A stretch of DNA of 64,000 nucleotides from Cellulomonas sp. URHD0024 (GCF_000426185.1 NZ_KE384506.1:189011-253010), one strand, 5' to 3'; positions 51,337 to 60,554 are shown, counted from the first letter of the stretch. Notes: generated by a model from the sequence alone, not told the origin. Program-made: numbers and translations.

Positions 51337-54300
51337 GTGCTCCCGATGACTCGACGGCTTGCTCGCGCCCTGATCACGGCGGCTGTGGGTCTCATGATCG
51401 TCGTCGTCGGTGCCGGCCACGCGTCCGCGGAGACGGAGCCGGCGACCCCCGCGGATCTCGTGCTCGTCGGGGTCGGCGGGCTGCACTGGTCGGACGTCGA
51501 CCGGACGGCCACCCCCACGTTGTGGCGCATGATCGAGCAGGGGTCCGTGGGGTCGATCTCGGTGCACACCGCGAACCCGATCACCTGCCCGGCCGACGGG
51601 TGGTTGACCATCTCGGCCGGCGGGCGAGTGGCCGTGCCCGCGGGTGAGAGCGTCGACGTCGGTGAACAGGACCCGGAGTCGGTACCGGCCGACTGTGCGC
51701 CGCTGCCCGCCGTCACGCCGGAGACGTCGTCGAAGGAGCCGTCACCGCACGTGGTGAGCGGATGGGATGGCCTGTCTGGTGCCGGCGGCGAGGGCGTGGG
51801 GTCACCGGGCACGGTCGGCCAGCGGATCGACGACGCCGGCGCCTGCACGACGGCGGCCGGTCCGGGCGCTGCGATCGCGCTCGCCGACCTCTCCGGCGGT
51901 ATGTCGCGATACGTGTCGAGCGCCGCGGACCTCGGCCGGTCCGCCCTCGTCGCCTGTCCGGTGACGGTGATCGACCTGGGGGAGCTGCCCGCCGACAGGA
52001 CCGAGCGCGCCAAGGCCATCGCCGCCCTCGACGCCGAGCTCCGCGTGCTGACCCGGACCGTCGCGCAGGGCACCGATCTCCTGGTCGCCGGTGTCTCGGA
52101 CAGCCCGACGGGGGAGACGGGGCTGCAGGTCGCGGTCGAGTGGCGTCGCGGGGGTGGCACCGTCGGGTGGCTCTCGTCCGGCTCGACGCGGCGGCCGGGG
52201 ATCGTGACGCTCGCGGACCTGGGCGCCACGCTGGCGCAGGCCGGCGGCGCGGAGACGAGCGACCTGGACGGCTCGCCGCTCGTCGTGGACTCGGAGCGTC
52301 GCCTGGGCACCGGCCGAACGGTGGAGAACCGTCGGTACCTGGCCGAGATGACCGCGATCAGCCCTCAGCTGATGCCTGTGGTCGTGCTCACCGCCGCGGG
52401 CGCGGCACTGATCGCCCTGGCCACCGTCGCCATCGCTCGTCGACGACGGCGCACGGTGGCGCCGGCGACGCGCCGCGCCGTGCTCGCCGTCCTCCTGCTC
52501 GGCGCGTGCACGCCGGTCGGCACGCACCTGGCGGCGCTGTCCCGCTGGTGGGGATCTCCGGCGCCGCTCTTCGCGGCCACCGGCTGGTACGCGATGGCCG
52601 CGACGCTGGCTGCGTTGACGTGCTGGTACGTCTCGCGGGCCATGCCAGCCGGCCGGTGGAGGGTGGCCGCGGCTGTGGCCGGGGTGACGTGGCTGGTTCT
52701 GACGCTCGACGGTGTCAGCGGCACGGTGCTGCAGCGCGGCTCGATCCTCGGCAGCGCAGCCGTCGAGGGAGCTCGCTACTACGGTTTCGGCAACACGACC
52801 TTCGGCGTCTACGCCGCGTCGGCGCTCCTGCTCGCGGCGGCGCTGGCTTCGTGGCTGTCCGCCGCCGGACGACGGACTGCGGCGATCGGCGTGGTGGTGG
52901 CGATCGGTGCCGTGTCGGTCGTGGTGGACGGGTGGCCGACGTTCGGCGCCGACTTCGGCGGTGTGCTGGCGCTGATACCCGCGTTCGCGGTGCTCGCCGT
53001 GGGGGTCGCCGGTGCCGTCGTGACGTTCCGTCGCGCCGTGTGGATCGCCGTCGCGGCCGTCGCGGCCGTGGTCGTCGTCTCGGTCGTGGACTGGGCGCGG
53101 CCGGGCCGCAGCTCGCACCTCGGGCTGTTCGTTCAGCGGGTCATCGACGGCGACGCCGGCAGCGTCGTCTCAAGCAAGCTGTCCGGCGTCTGGGCGACGG
53201 TCGACCAGCCCCTCGGTGCCGCCGCGGCCGTCGTGTGCCTCGCGGTGTGCGCGGCTCTCGTCGGACCCGATCGGTGGCGGCCTCGCGTGCTGCGACGCGC
53301 GTACGTGTCCTGGCCGCTCCTGCGGCCCGCGCTGTTCGCCGTCGCGGTCGCTGCTCTGGTGGGATCGCTGGTCAACGACAGCGGGGTCGTCGTCGCCATC
53401 GTCGTCCTCGGACTGGCGGGTGTCTGCCTTCTCGTCTCCGGGCTGGCAGACGTGTGGGACGGGCTGCCGGTGACGACGGTCCCGCCTGCCCAGGATGCGC
53501 CGCTGCGCCGCGTGGGCGTCGCCGTCGTCGGCGCCGGCGCGGGCCTGCTCACGGCCCTGATCGTCGTGACGGCAGCCGTCCCGCCGCAGGCGGTCGCCGC
53601 GGGAGCGGTGACCTCGGGGAACGGGCAGGTCGCCCTGACGCCGGGCAAGCCCGTCGTCGTGCTCGGCACCGGCGGCCTGAGGTGGTCGGACGTGGACCGG
53701 GCCGCCACCCCGACGCTGTGGAGACTGCTCCGCGACGGCGCGGCAGCCGGTGGCGTCACTCCCGGCGCGACGGGCGCTGATGCGAGCTGTGCGTCGGCGG
53801 GCTGGCTCGCGCTGAGCGCCGGTCGCGCGCCCGTCACCGGGGAGCCTGTCGACGGCACGTGGCAGTGTGCGCCGTGGACGGTCGAGGAGACGGGCGACGG
53901 CGCCCGGATCCAGGACTGGGACGCCCTCGAGGGCCTGCAGTCGCGCTCCGAGTTCGACCCGACCATCGGCGAGCTGGGCGACACGCTCGCTGACGGTGGG
54001 GTGTGCGCGACCGCCGTGGGAGACGGAGCGGCACTCGCGCTGGCTCGCACGGACGCCACGGTCGGTCGGTATCGCGCCCTCGCGGACGTGACCGCGGACC
54101 CCGTCGACGTGTTCGCCTGTCCGCTGACGCTCGTCGCCCTGACTGCGACCCCGCACCAGGGCGGCGATGACCCCGCCGCCCGAGCGCAGGCCCTGAGCGA
54201 TCTCGACACCGAGGTCCGGCAGGTGCTCAGCGTGGTCCCGGCCGGCTCGACCGTCATGCTCGTCGACACGGGGAACCCCGCGCCCGCGCGCCCGGCGCTC

Positions 54301-55689
54301 GGGATCGGGCTGCTCGACTCGGACGACGTGTCGGGCATCCGCTACTGGTCGTCACCGTCCACGCGGTGGGTCGGCGTGGTGCGCCTGCTCGACCTGCCTG
54401 CCGCGCTCCTCACGGCCGTCGGCGTCACACCGCCCGACGAGTTCACCGGCTCTCCGATCACGGTCGGCCAGGACCGTCCGACCGATGCCGCCACGGCCGT
54501 CCGTCAGCTGGCGGACCTCACCGCACGCGACCAGGCCCTCCGCGGGACCGCGGGCACCGTCACGACGACTCCGCTGGTGCTCGCGCTGCTGCTCATCGGC
54601 CTGGGCGCAGTGCTGGCGCCGCGGCTGGCGAGGCGGCGTCCGCGCGTCGAGCTGGGCGCCCGCCGCGCGGCTGACGCGGTGCTGCTGGTGCTGGCGAGCC
54701 TGCCGGCGGGCGTCTTCCTGATGACGACGACGGCGTGGTGGCGGTTCTCGTCGCCGGTCACGGTCATGTGGCTGGCGGTGGCGGGCTGCACCCTCCTGGT
54801 CGCGGCCGCGGCAGCCCTCGTACCGTGGCGCCCGGCCGTCGGCGGCCCGGCCGTGGTCGCGCTGTTCGTCTTCGGCCTTCTGTCGCTCGACGCGCTGCTG
54901 GGAACCCCGCTGCACCGCGGCAGCCTGCTCGGGCCGGCGCCCACGCTCGGGGGGCGGTTCTACGGCTTCGGCAACCCCACCTACTCCGTGTACGTCGTGG
55001 GTGCGCTGGTCGGAGCAGCCGCCCTCGCCACCTGGTTGCGCCGCTACGGCCGATGGGTGGCCACCGCGGCGGCCGCGGCCGTGTGCGGAACCGCGCTGGT
55101 GGTCGACCTCTGGCCGAGCCTCGGCGCCGACGTGGGTGGCGGTCTCGTGCTCCTGCCGGCCGGCGCGATCGTGGTGCTGGCCGCCGCCGGCATCCGCGTC
55201 ACCTGGCTCAAGCTGCTGGTCGCCGGAGTCGCGGGTGTGCTGTTCGTCGGCGCCATCGCCGTCCTGGACTGGCTGCGTCCGGCGCCGGAGCGGACGCACC
55301 TGGGCGTCTTCGTGCAGTCGGTCGCCGACGGCACCGCGTGGGAGACGATCAGCCGCAAGCTCGGCTACGCGGTCGGCACGGTGAACGACGGCTGGGTCAC
55401 GTGGGTGACCCTCGGGGTCCTCGTGTTCGGTGCGGTGCTGCTGTGGAAGGGCTCGCCGCTGCGGTGGCCCGCGTGGGAGCGGGTCGAGCAGCAGTGGACC
55501 CTTGCACGGCCGGTGCTTCTCGCGCTCATGCTGGCCGCCGTGGGCGGCTCGATGGTCAACGACTACGGCATCAAGGTCGCCACGGGGATCCTCGCGGCGC
55601 TCCTGCCCCTGCTCGGGATGCTTCTCGCGCGCAGCGCACCCGTGCCGGACGAGCCCGACGACTACCCTGCGGACGAGCAAACCACCTGA
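51337..55689 (+). CDS. Large membrane protein made of two homologous halves, alkaline-phosphatase-like
   Basis: 1450 residues. Each half of ~730 residues has an extracytoplasmic domain followed by about ten membrane helices. Matching landmarks: LVGVGGLHWSDVDR (about 41) and LGTGGLRWSDVDR (about 775); YYGFGNTTFGVYA (about 480) and FYGFGNPTYSVYV (about 1208); HLGLFVQRVIDGD and HLGVFVQSVADGT. The soluble domains recall the alkaline phosphatase superfamily (GGLRWSDVDR..TPTLW, DGWLTISAG), but the full metal set is not evident. A signal-like helix ends GHASAETEP. TAACCT lies six bases before the GTG at 51337. Position after GT2 suggests a role in envelope polymer synthesis or remodelling. Confidence 0.85.
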   Translation: MLPMTRRLARALITAAVGLMIVVVGAGHASAETEPATPADLVLVGVGGLHWSDVDRTATPTLWRMIEQGSVGSISVHTANPITCPADGWLTISAGGRVAVPAGESVDVGEQDPESVPADCAPLPAVTPETSSKEPSPHVVSGWDGLSGAGGEGVGSPGTVGQRIDDAGACTTAAGPGAAIALADLSGGMSRYVSSAADLGRSALVACPVTVIDLGELPADRTERAKAIAALDAELRVLTRTVAQGTDLLVAGVSDSPTGETGLQVAVEWRRGGGTVGWLSSGSTRRPGIVTLADLGATLAQAGGAETSDLDGSPLVVDSERRLGTGRTVENRRYLAEMTAISPQLMPVVVLTAAGAALIALATVAIARRRRRTVAPATRRAVLAVLLLGACTPVGTHLAALSRWWGSPAPLFAATGWYAMAATLAALTCWYVSRAMPAGRWRVAAAVAGVTWLVLTLDGVSGTVLQRGSILGSAAVEGARYYGFGNTTFGVYAASALLLAAALASWLSAAGRRTAAIGVVVAIGAVSVVVDGWPTFGADFGGVLALIPAFAVLAVGVAGAVVTFRRAVWIAVAAVAAVVVVSVVDWARPGRSSHLGLFVQRVIDGDAGSVVSSKLSGVWATVDQPLGAAAAVVCLAVCAALVGPDRWRPRVLRRAYVSWPLLRPALFAVAVAALVGSLVNDSGVVVAIVVLGLAGVCLLVSGLADVWDGLPVTTVPPAQDAPLRRVGVAVVGAGAGLLTALIVVTAAVPPQAVAAGAVTSGNGQVALTPGKPVVVLGTGGLRWSDVDRAATPTLWRLLRDGAAAGGVTPGATGADASCASAGWLALSAGRAPVTGEPVDGTWQCAPWTVEETGDGARIQDWDALEGLQSRSEFDPTIGELGDTLADGGVCATAVGDGAALALARTDATVGRYRALADVTADPVDVFACPLTLVALTATPHQGGDDPAARAQALSDLDTEVRQVLSVVPAGSTVMLVDTGNPAPARPALGIGLLDSDDVSGIRYWSSPSTRWVGVVRLLDLPAALLTAVGVTPPDEFTGSPITVGQDRPTDAATAVRQLADLTARDQALRGTAGTVTTTPLVLALLLIGLGAVLAPRLARRRPRVELGARRAADAVLLVLASLPAGVFLMTTTAWWRFSSPVTVMWLAVAGCTLLVAAAAALVPWRPAVGGPAVVALFVFGLLSLDALLGTPLHRGSLLGPAPTLGGRFYGFGNPTYSVYVVGALVGAAALATWLRRYGRWVATAAAAAVCGTALVVDLWPSLGADVGGGLVLLPAGAIVVLAAAGIRVTWLKLLVAGVAGVLFVGAIAVLDWLRPAPERTHLGVFVQSVADGTAWETISRKLGYAVGTVNDGWVTWVTLGVLVFGAVLLWKGSPLRWPAWERVEQQWTLARPVLLALMLAAVGGSMVNDYGIKVATGILAALLPLLGMLLARSAPVPDEPDDYPADEQTT

Positions 55690-55700
55690 TGGGAGACCCC

Positions 55701-56642
55701 ATGGCACTGCCCCGCTACGCCTACCTCGGGCCGGCCGGCACGTTCACCGAGGCCGCGCTCCGCCAGGTGGTCGCTGCCGACCAGTGCGTCGACGTGCCGG
55801 TGTCGGACGTCGCCACGGCGATCGAGGCGGTGCGCACCGGCCAGGCGGACTTCGCGGTCGTCGCGATCGAGAGCACGGTCGAGGGCGGGGTCACGGCCAC
55901 GCTCGACAGCCTGGCCGCCGGCAAGCCGCTCGTGATCCTGCGCGAGATGCTCGTGCCGGTGCAGTTCACGTTGGCGGCTGCGCCTGGCGTCGCGCTGGAG
56001 AAGGTGCGACGGGTCGCCGCGCACCCGCACGCCTGGGTGCAGTGCCGGCACTGGCTCGCCGCACACCTGCCCGGCGTGGTCCAGGTCCCGGCCACGTCGA
56101 ACACGGCGCCGGCCGCCCTGATCGCCTCGGGGGAGCAGTCGCTGAGCTTCGACGCCGCCCTCGTGCCGCCCGCAGCGGTGACGTCGTACGGCCTGGCACC
56201 GCTCGCCGAGGGCATCGCCGACAACCCGTCGGCCCAGACCCGGTTCGTCGTGGTCGGTCATCCCGGAGCCGTGCCGCCGCCCACCGGGGCGGACAAGACG
56301 ACGCTCGTGGTGCACCTGCCCGACAACGAGGCCGGCGCGCTGCTCGCCATGCTGGAGCAGTTCGCGGTCCGCGGCGTGAACCTGTCGCGGATCGAGTCCC
56401 GGCCCATCGGGGACTCGCTCGGCCGGTACTCGTTCTCGCTCGACGCCGAGGGGCATATCACCGACGAGCGCGTCGGGGAGGCCGTCATGGGCCTTCGTCG
56501 CCGGTGCCCCTACGTGCTGTTCGTCGGCTCCTACCCCCGTGCGGACGCCGTCGCGCCGACCGTCCACCTGGGCACCGCCGACGAGGACTTCGTGAGCGCG
56601 CGTACGTGGCTGACGGCGCTGCGCAACGGCGAGGCGACCTGA
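55701..56642 (+). CDS. pheA: Prephenate dehydratase
   Basis: 313 residues. The catalytic part has YLGPAGTFTEAALRQV, VAIESTVEGGVTATLD and TSNTAPAALIASGE plus TRFVVVG (the TRF motif). The ACT domain has NEAGALLAMLEQFAVRGVNL and IESRPIGDSLGRY, the ESRP phenylalanine-binding motif, so Phe feedback inhibition is likely. It converts prephenate to phenylpyruvate. GGGAG precedes the ATG at 55701; an ATG at 55689 overlapping the upstream stop is the alternative. Confidence 0.95.
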   Translation: MALPRYAYLGPAGTFTEAALRQVVAADQCVDVPVSDVATAIEAVRTGQADFAVVAIESTVEGGVTATLDSLAAGKPLVILREMLVPVQFTLAAAPGVALEKVRRVAAHPHAWVQCRHWLAAHLPGVVQVPATSNTAPAALIASGEQSLSFDAALVPPAAVTSYGLAPLAEGIADNPSAQTRFVVVGHPGAVPPPTGADKTTLVVHLPDNEAGALLAMLEQFAVRGVNLSRIESRPIGDSLGRYSFSLDAEGHITDERVGEAVMGLRRRCPYVLFVGSYPRADAVAPTVHLGTADEDFVSARTWLTALRNGEAT

Positions 56643-57050
56643 CAGAGCACGGACCCGGCGAATGGCCGCAGGTTCCACCTGACGGCCTCCGAAATTCCAC
56701 GGTAACGACGGTGCTAATAACCGTGTCGCGTCACCCAGTTCGTGCGTGCCGTGCCACTTCGGAATCGCCGGTGGAAAACGCAATCCTTTGAGGTCTGCAC
56801 CGGCCTACGGATTTGCTGAGCCATAGCACGCGGGGGCGGTCCGCACGCAGGTTTCTGGTGCCATATCCGGCCGGGGACTCGGGCCGCGTGCCAGGAAATT
56901 TCCCGGGGATCATGGCGATCGCTCACTCCTTGACGCCAGAAGGGACGGATCGCTACATTTTGGCTGCCGTGGTCGGGGGCGGCTTCTCTCGTTACTAGCG
57001 AGTAATAGGTCGACGGCTCTCGCGCACACCAAGGACAGAAGGCAGGGAGC
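56643..57050 (+). promoter_or_regulatory. AT-rich control region ahead of the secreted-protein operon
   Basis: 408 bases without a gene. TTGACG (56930-56935), 18 bases, TACATT (56954-56959) is the best promoter. TTACT-AGCG-AGTAA (56992-57005) is a palindrome downstream of it, in the leader. CACGGT/ACCGTG (56698-56703, 56720-56725) near the pheA end may be a weak terminator. GCAGGGAG precedes the ATG at 57051. Base composition is clearly lower in GC than the neighbours. Confidence 0.55.
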
Positions 57051-57581
57051 ATGAAACTGTTCTCGAAGATTGCGAAGGTCGTCATTGTCTCGAGCGCAAT
57101 GGCGCTGGTCGGCGCCGGCAGTGCCGCCGCCGCGACGGCCCACTACACCGGGCTATACGTTCAGTCCGGAAGCACGATTCTCGGCGAGATCGACCGTACG
57201 ACCAGTGCGAACAACCTGGTGTGGGCGGACACCGCCGACGCCAGCGGCGACTTCATGAAGATCCAGGCGCCGACGCGCGACCGTGCGACGTTGAACGGTC
57301 ACGGCGTGCACGTCTCCGTGGATTACTCGAAGAACGGAACGTTCTGCTACATCTCCGGCGTCATGGCCGACGGCTCGGTCTCCACCGGATGCTCGAGCGG
57401 CTGGAACGGCTACGGCACGGTGACGACGAAGGACATCCAGGACTCGGCGTGGATCTTCTGGACCATTCGGAAGCCGTTCGACGCCAACTCCGACTCCATG
57501 CGCGGTGGCATCCACATCTGTGAGTCCCGTGTCACGGCCGACCCGTGCTCGGGGAACCGGTACGTCGGAATCAGCTACTAG
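57051..57581 (+). CDS. Secreted four-cysteine protein of unknown function
   Basis: 176 residues. The signal peptide MKLFSKIAKVVIVSSAMALV ends at AGSAAAATA, with cleavage near residue 29. The mature ~147 residues are rich in Thr, Ser, Gly and aromatics, with four cysteines (TFCYI, STGCSSG, HICES, DPCSGN) that would form two disulfides. LYVQSGSTILGEIDRT and WIFWTIRKPFDANSDS suggest a beta-rich fold. I recognise no family. Codon use is less GC-biased than its neighbours at the start of the gene. The ABC ATPase GTG lies two bases after its stop, so it heads an export- or immunity-like operon. Confidence 0.8.
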   Translation: MKLFSKIAKVVIVSSAMALVGAGSAAAATAHYTGLYVQSGSTILGEIDRTTSANNLVWADTADASGDFMKIQAPTRDRATLNGHGVHVSVDYSKNGTFCYISGVMADGSVSTGCSSGWNGYGTVTTKDIQDSAWIFWTIRKPFDANSDSMRGGIHICESRVTADPCSGNRYVGISY

Positions 57582-57583
57582 TC

Positions 57584-58342
57584 GTGCCAGGACTCGAACT
57601 GGAGGGCGTGCACCTGGCCTATGGCCAGGTGCGCGCCCTTGACGACGTCACGCTCGGCGTCGACGACGGTGTCACCGCAGTGCTCGGTGTCAACGGCGCG
57701 GGCAAGACGACCCTGATCCGAGTCATGGTGGGCATCCTCCGACCGTCGCAGGGCACGGTCCTGCACGTCGGCGACGGCGGGGCGCGCGGACCGCTCGACG
57801 TCCGAGGCCTCGGGAAGCTCGTCGGCTACCTGCCTCAGGACGTCCGCCCCGTGCGTGGGCTCTCGACGACGGACTACCTGCGGTACGCGGGCTACCTCAA
57901 GGGACTGGCATCGCGCGACGTCGCGCAGGCTGCTCCCGGACTTCTCGAGCGAGTGGGGCTGGCCGACAAGAGCAAGGTGTCGACCCATCGCCTGTCAGGC
58001 GGCATGCTCCGGCGGCTCGGACTGGCTGCCGCGCTCCTCGGGCAACCGCCGGTTCTCGTCCTCGACGAGCCCATGGCCGGTCTCGATCCCCTGCAGCGGA
58101 CGTCGATGCGGGAGCTCGTCGCCGAGGTCGCCGACGACGCGGCCGTCGTTCTGAGCACGCACCTGGCCGAGGACGTGGCGAGTCTCGCGGATCAGGTCGC
58201 GGTTCTCGACGCCGGCGTCCTGCGCTTCTCCGGCTCGCTCGCAGAATTTGCCGGCGAGGCAGCCGACGGCCCTCGCGTGGAGCGCGCATTCATCGAGTGT
58301 GTCGCGTCGAGCCAGGCTGCCGGTAGACCGGAGCACCGATGA
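57584..58342 (+). CDS. ABC transporter ATPase
   Basis: 252 residues, a single nucleotide-binding domain of the ABC-2/drug-export type. Walker A GVNGAGKTTLIRVM, Q loop LPQDVRPVRGLS, signature LSGGMLRRLGLAAALL, Walker B LVLDEPMAGLDP and switch His in STHLAEDVA are all present. The GTG at 57584 follows the secreted-protein stop by two bases without its own RBS, so it depends on translational coupling. It overlaps the permease gene by ATGA and energises it. Confidence 0.92.
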   Translation: MPGLELEGVHLAYGQVRALDDVTLGVDDGVTAVLGVNGAGKTTLIRVMVGILRPSQGTVLHVGDGGARGPLDVRGLGKLVGYLPQDVRPVRGLSTTDYLRYAGYLKGLASRDVAQAAPGLLERVGLADKSKVSTHRLSGGMLRRLGLAAALLGQPPVLVLDEPMAGLDPLQRTSMRELVAEVADDAAVVLSTHLAEDVASLADQVAVLDAGVLRFSGSLAEFAGEAADGPRVERAFIECVASSQAAGRPEHR

Positions 58343-59595
58343 GGACCTGGATCCTGGCTGTCCGGACCACTCCCGCCCGCTTCCTCTTCCCCATCCTGCT
58401 GGGCTTCCAGCTGTGCGTCCTGTTCTACTTCTCCGGCTCCGAGTGGCGGATGGAGTGGCGCTGGGCGATCGACTGGGCCGGCGCCGCGATCCCGTTCGTG
58501 GGCCCGGTGCTGGCCGGCTTCGCCGCGTGGCGTTCCCAGTACGTGCGGGCAAGGTTCGGTGAGCTTCTCGGCGCATCCCGCGGGGGAGCGCGGGCCTACG
58601 CGTTCGAGTTCGCGGGGGCCATGACCTGGGCCGGCGCGAGTCAGCTCGTGACGGTGTGTGTGGCGTCGGTCGCCGTCGTGCTCGCCGGAGCGGCAGGGTT
58701 CCCTCCGCTCGTCGTGCTCGTCTGGCAGCTCGCGACCCTCGCCGGCTACCTCGGCCTCGGCTACGCGGTCGGTCAGCTCTCGTACAGCCGCCTTCTGCCG
58801 CCGGTCGTCACGGTCGGCCTGTTCTTCGCGTCGGTGCAGAGCGCCAACGGCTCGCTCCCGACCCTGTGGTTCGAGGTCGGTGGGGCTACGGCGTCTCTCG
58901 CCGGGTTGACGTGGAACCCGGAGGTCGTGGTCGCCCAGACGGTCCTGGGGGTCAGCCTCGCGCTCCTGCCCTTCGTCGTCGTCAGACCGGTCTCGCGGGT
59001 CGTCGTTCGTGCGTCGATCGGCGTGGTCGCGCTCGTCGCCGTCGTGGGCTCCCTCTCTACGCTCGCGAGCTCAGGCGAGGACCGGTTCGCCTACGCCAGC
59101 GACTCCGGCCGGGTGTGTTCGGGCCATGACCCCGAGGTGTGCCTGCTGCCGGAGAACACCCCGTCCCACACCGCGGTCGACGCCGTCTTCCGGTCTCTCA
59201 GCGACGCAGCGGGCGGCCCCGGAGGTGGAGCGCCGGCGAAGTTCGTGCAGGCGCTCGGCGGGCGACAGACCTCCGAACCCGGGCAGGAGTTCGTCCTCAA
59301 CGGCGGAACGGTCACGCCGGACGGTGCCGATCCCGTCGCGCTCGTGCACTATTTCGCGTGGAACCGTGACTGCCTCTGGTCCGACGAGGCGCCTCCGCTG
59401 GCGGCCCGGAACGCGCTGGACCAGCTCCAGCAGGTGCTGCTCGTGCGCGCGCACTTCCTGCCCGCAGACGGCGCCTCGAGCGATGTGGCGCCCCTGCTGC
59501 GCCAACCAGAGGCGGTCCAGCGCGACTGGATCACGCGAACGCTGGCCCTCTCGGAGTCGTGTGCTTTCGCCCAGCTCGCGCCGTGGGGACCGTGA
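58339..59595 (+). CDS. ABC permease-like membrane protein with large exported C-terminal domain
   Basis: 418 residues. About six hydrophobic segments occupy residues 15-250 (LFPILLGFQLCVLFYFSGS, then FAGAMTWAGASQLVTVCVASVAVVLAGAAG and others, the last near ASIGVVALVAVVGSL). The C-terminal ~165 residues are soluble and contain four cysteines (GRVCSGHD, EVCLLP, NRDCLWS, SESCAF), so they probably lie outside the membrane. It matches the general ABC-2 layout, but I recognise no named family. It overlaps the ATPase gene by ATGA. Confidence 0.8.
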   Translation: MRTWILAVRTTPARFLFPILLGFQLCVLFYFSGSEWRMEWRWAIDWAGAAIPFVGPVLAGFAAWRSQYVRARFGELLGASRGGARAYAFEFAGAMTWAGASQLVTVCVASVAVVLAGAAGFPPLVVLVWQLATLAGYLGLGYAVGQLSYSRLLPPVVTVGLFFASVQSANGSLPTLWFEVGGATASLAGLTWNPEVVVAQTVLGVSLALLPFVVVRPVSRVVVRASIGVVALVAVVGSLSTLASSGEDRFAYASDSGRVCSGHDPEVCLLPENTPSHTAVDAVFRSLSDAAGGPGGGAPAKFVQALGGRQTSEPGQEFVLNGGTVTPDGADPVALVHYFAWNRDCLWSDEAPPLAARNALDQLQQVLLVRAHFLPADGASSDVAPLLRQPEAVQRDWITRTLALSESCAFAQLAPWGP

Positions 59596-59601
59596 CGGCT
59601 C

Positions 59602-60186
59602 GTGTGGAACTATCTGCGGGCGCGCAGGGGAAAGACCGTCGGCCTGGTCCTGGCCGTCGCTTTTCTGCTCGTCGGCATGAGTTCGGCCGTCGTCGTCAGT
59701 GCACCTTTTCAGCACGACCCGATCCCGATCCGGTTGGTTCTCCTGAGCCCGGTGCTGACCGTGGTCGCATTCGCGCCGTCGATGCCCGCGCCCGCGCCTG
59801 ACCTCGAGGCCATGTATGTGGCCCATGCTCGGCGCGGCAGGACCATTCTCGCGGCGGCGATCGCGTCCGCGTCAATGATCGCCGCGCTCGTGGTGCTGGC
59901 GCTGGACACTGATTCTTCCCTTGCGCTGGCGGCCGCCCGAAACGGCTTCATGCTCGACGCCGCCCTCTTGCTCGCGGTGACATTCGTGTCGGTCGATCTG
60001 GGGTGGGTCGCTCCCGTCGTGCTCGTCGCGGTCACGTATGTCGTCGGACTCGATCCGCTGACGCTTGCGCCCCGGTCGTGGGCGTTCCTCCTGGCTCCGG
60101 CAAACGCCGCGAGCACGGCCATCGGCATCCTGGCGCTGGGCGTCGGGTCGTGGGCCTTCGTCCGTCAACAACGAGGTGAACTGTGA
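59602..60186 (+). CDS. Membrane protein of the same operon
   Basis: 194 residues with five to six hydrophobic segments (VGLVLAVAFLLVGMSSAVVV; LVLLSPVLTVVAF; ILAAAIASASMIAALVVLAL; DAALLLAVTFVSVDLGWVAPVVLVAV; AIGILALGVGSWAFV). The basic start MWNYLRARRGK suggests an inside N-terminus. It could be a second half-permease for the ATPase or an immunity protein. No family recognised. Spaced six bases after the previous stop and overlapping the next start by GTGA. Confidence 0.75.
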   Translation: MWNYLRARRGKTVGLVLAVAFLLVGMSSAVVVSAPFQHDPIPIRLVLLSPVLTVVAFAPSMPAPAPDLEAMYVAHARRGRTILAAAIASASMIAALVVLALDTDSSLALAAARNGFMLDAALLLAVTFVSVDLGWVAPVVLVAVTYVVGLDPLTLAPRSWAFLLAPANAASTAIGILALGVGSWAFVRQQRGEL

Positions 60187-60554
60187 TGGCTCTCATGAAC
60201 GAGGCGACGGGCACAGGGCGGCGTAGGGCGAGCACCGGGACGTGGGTGGTGCTCGGTCTCGGCGTCGTCGTGGCGGCGCTCCTGCTCGGGCGAGCGTGGG
60301 GGGAGTCCTCGCAGCGTGCCGACGATGCACCGGTCACCATCCACGGCTCGGTGGTCTCCCTCGACCCGGACGGGAGCGTGGGCTGCATCGAACCACTGGG
60401 GAAGGACGGCGTGGATCAGGTGTGCGGGCCGATCCACCCGGCACGCGGTCTCGACGTCCGGGTGGGGGCGACGGTCGACGGCTACGAGCTGGCGGGTATC
60501 GCCGCCGACGGGACCGACGTGCGGCTCGTTGCCGTGACAGCTGTCGAGAAGTAG
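60183..60554 (+). CDS. Small membrane-anchored exported protein of the same operon
   Basis: 123 residues. A basic N-terminus and one helix (WVVLGLGVVVAALLLGRAWG) anchor a ~75-residue domain with two cysteines (SVGCIEPLG, DQVCGPIHPARGL) and an OB-like beta pattern (VTIHGSVVSLDPDG, VGATVDGYELAGI). It may be an accessory subunit of the transporter. Start GTG 60183, overlapping the previous stop, or ATG 60186. It is the last gene before the convergent protease. Confidence 0.75.
   Translation: MMALMNEATGTGRRRASTGTWVVLGLGVVVAALLLGRAWGESSQRADDAPVTIHGSVVSLDPDGSVGCIEPLGKDGVDQVCGPIHPARGLDVRVGATVDGYELAGIAADGTDVRLVAVTAVEK

Noticed and set aside
57545..57583. Longer ABC ATPase reaching back into the secreted-protein gene
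   Set aside because: The extension would overlap the secreted protein's C-terminus, and the ABC fold begins at PGLELEGVHLAYG right after GTG 57584.
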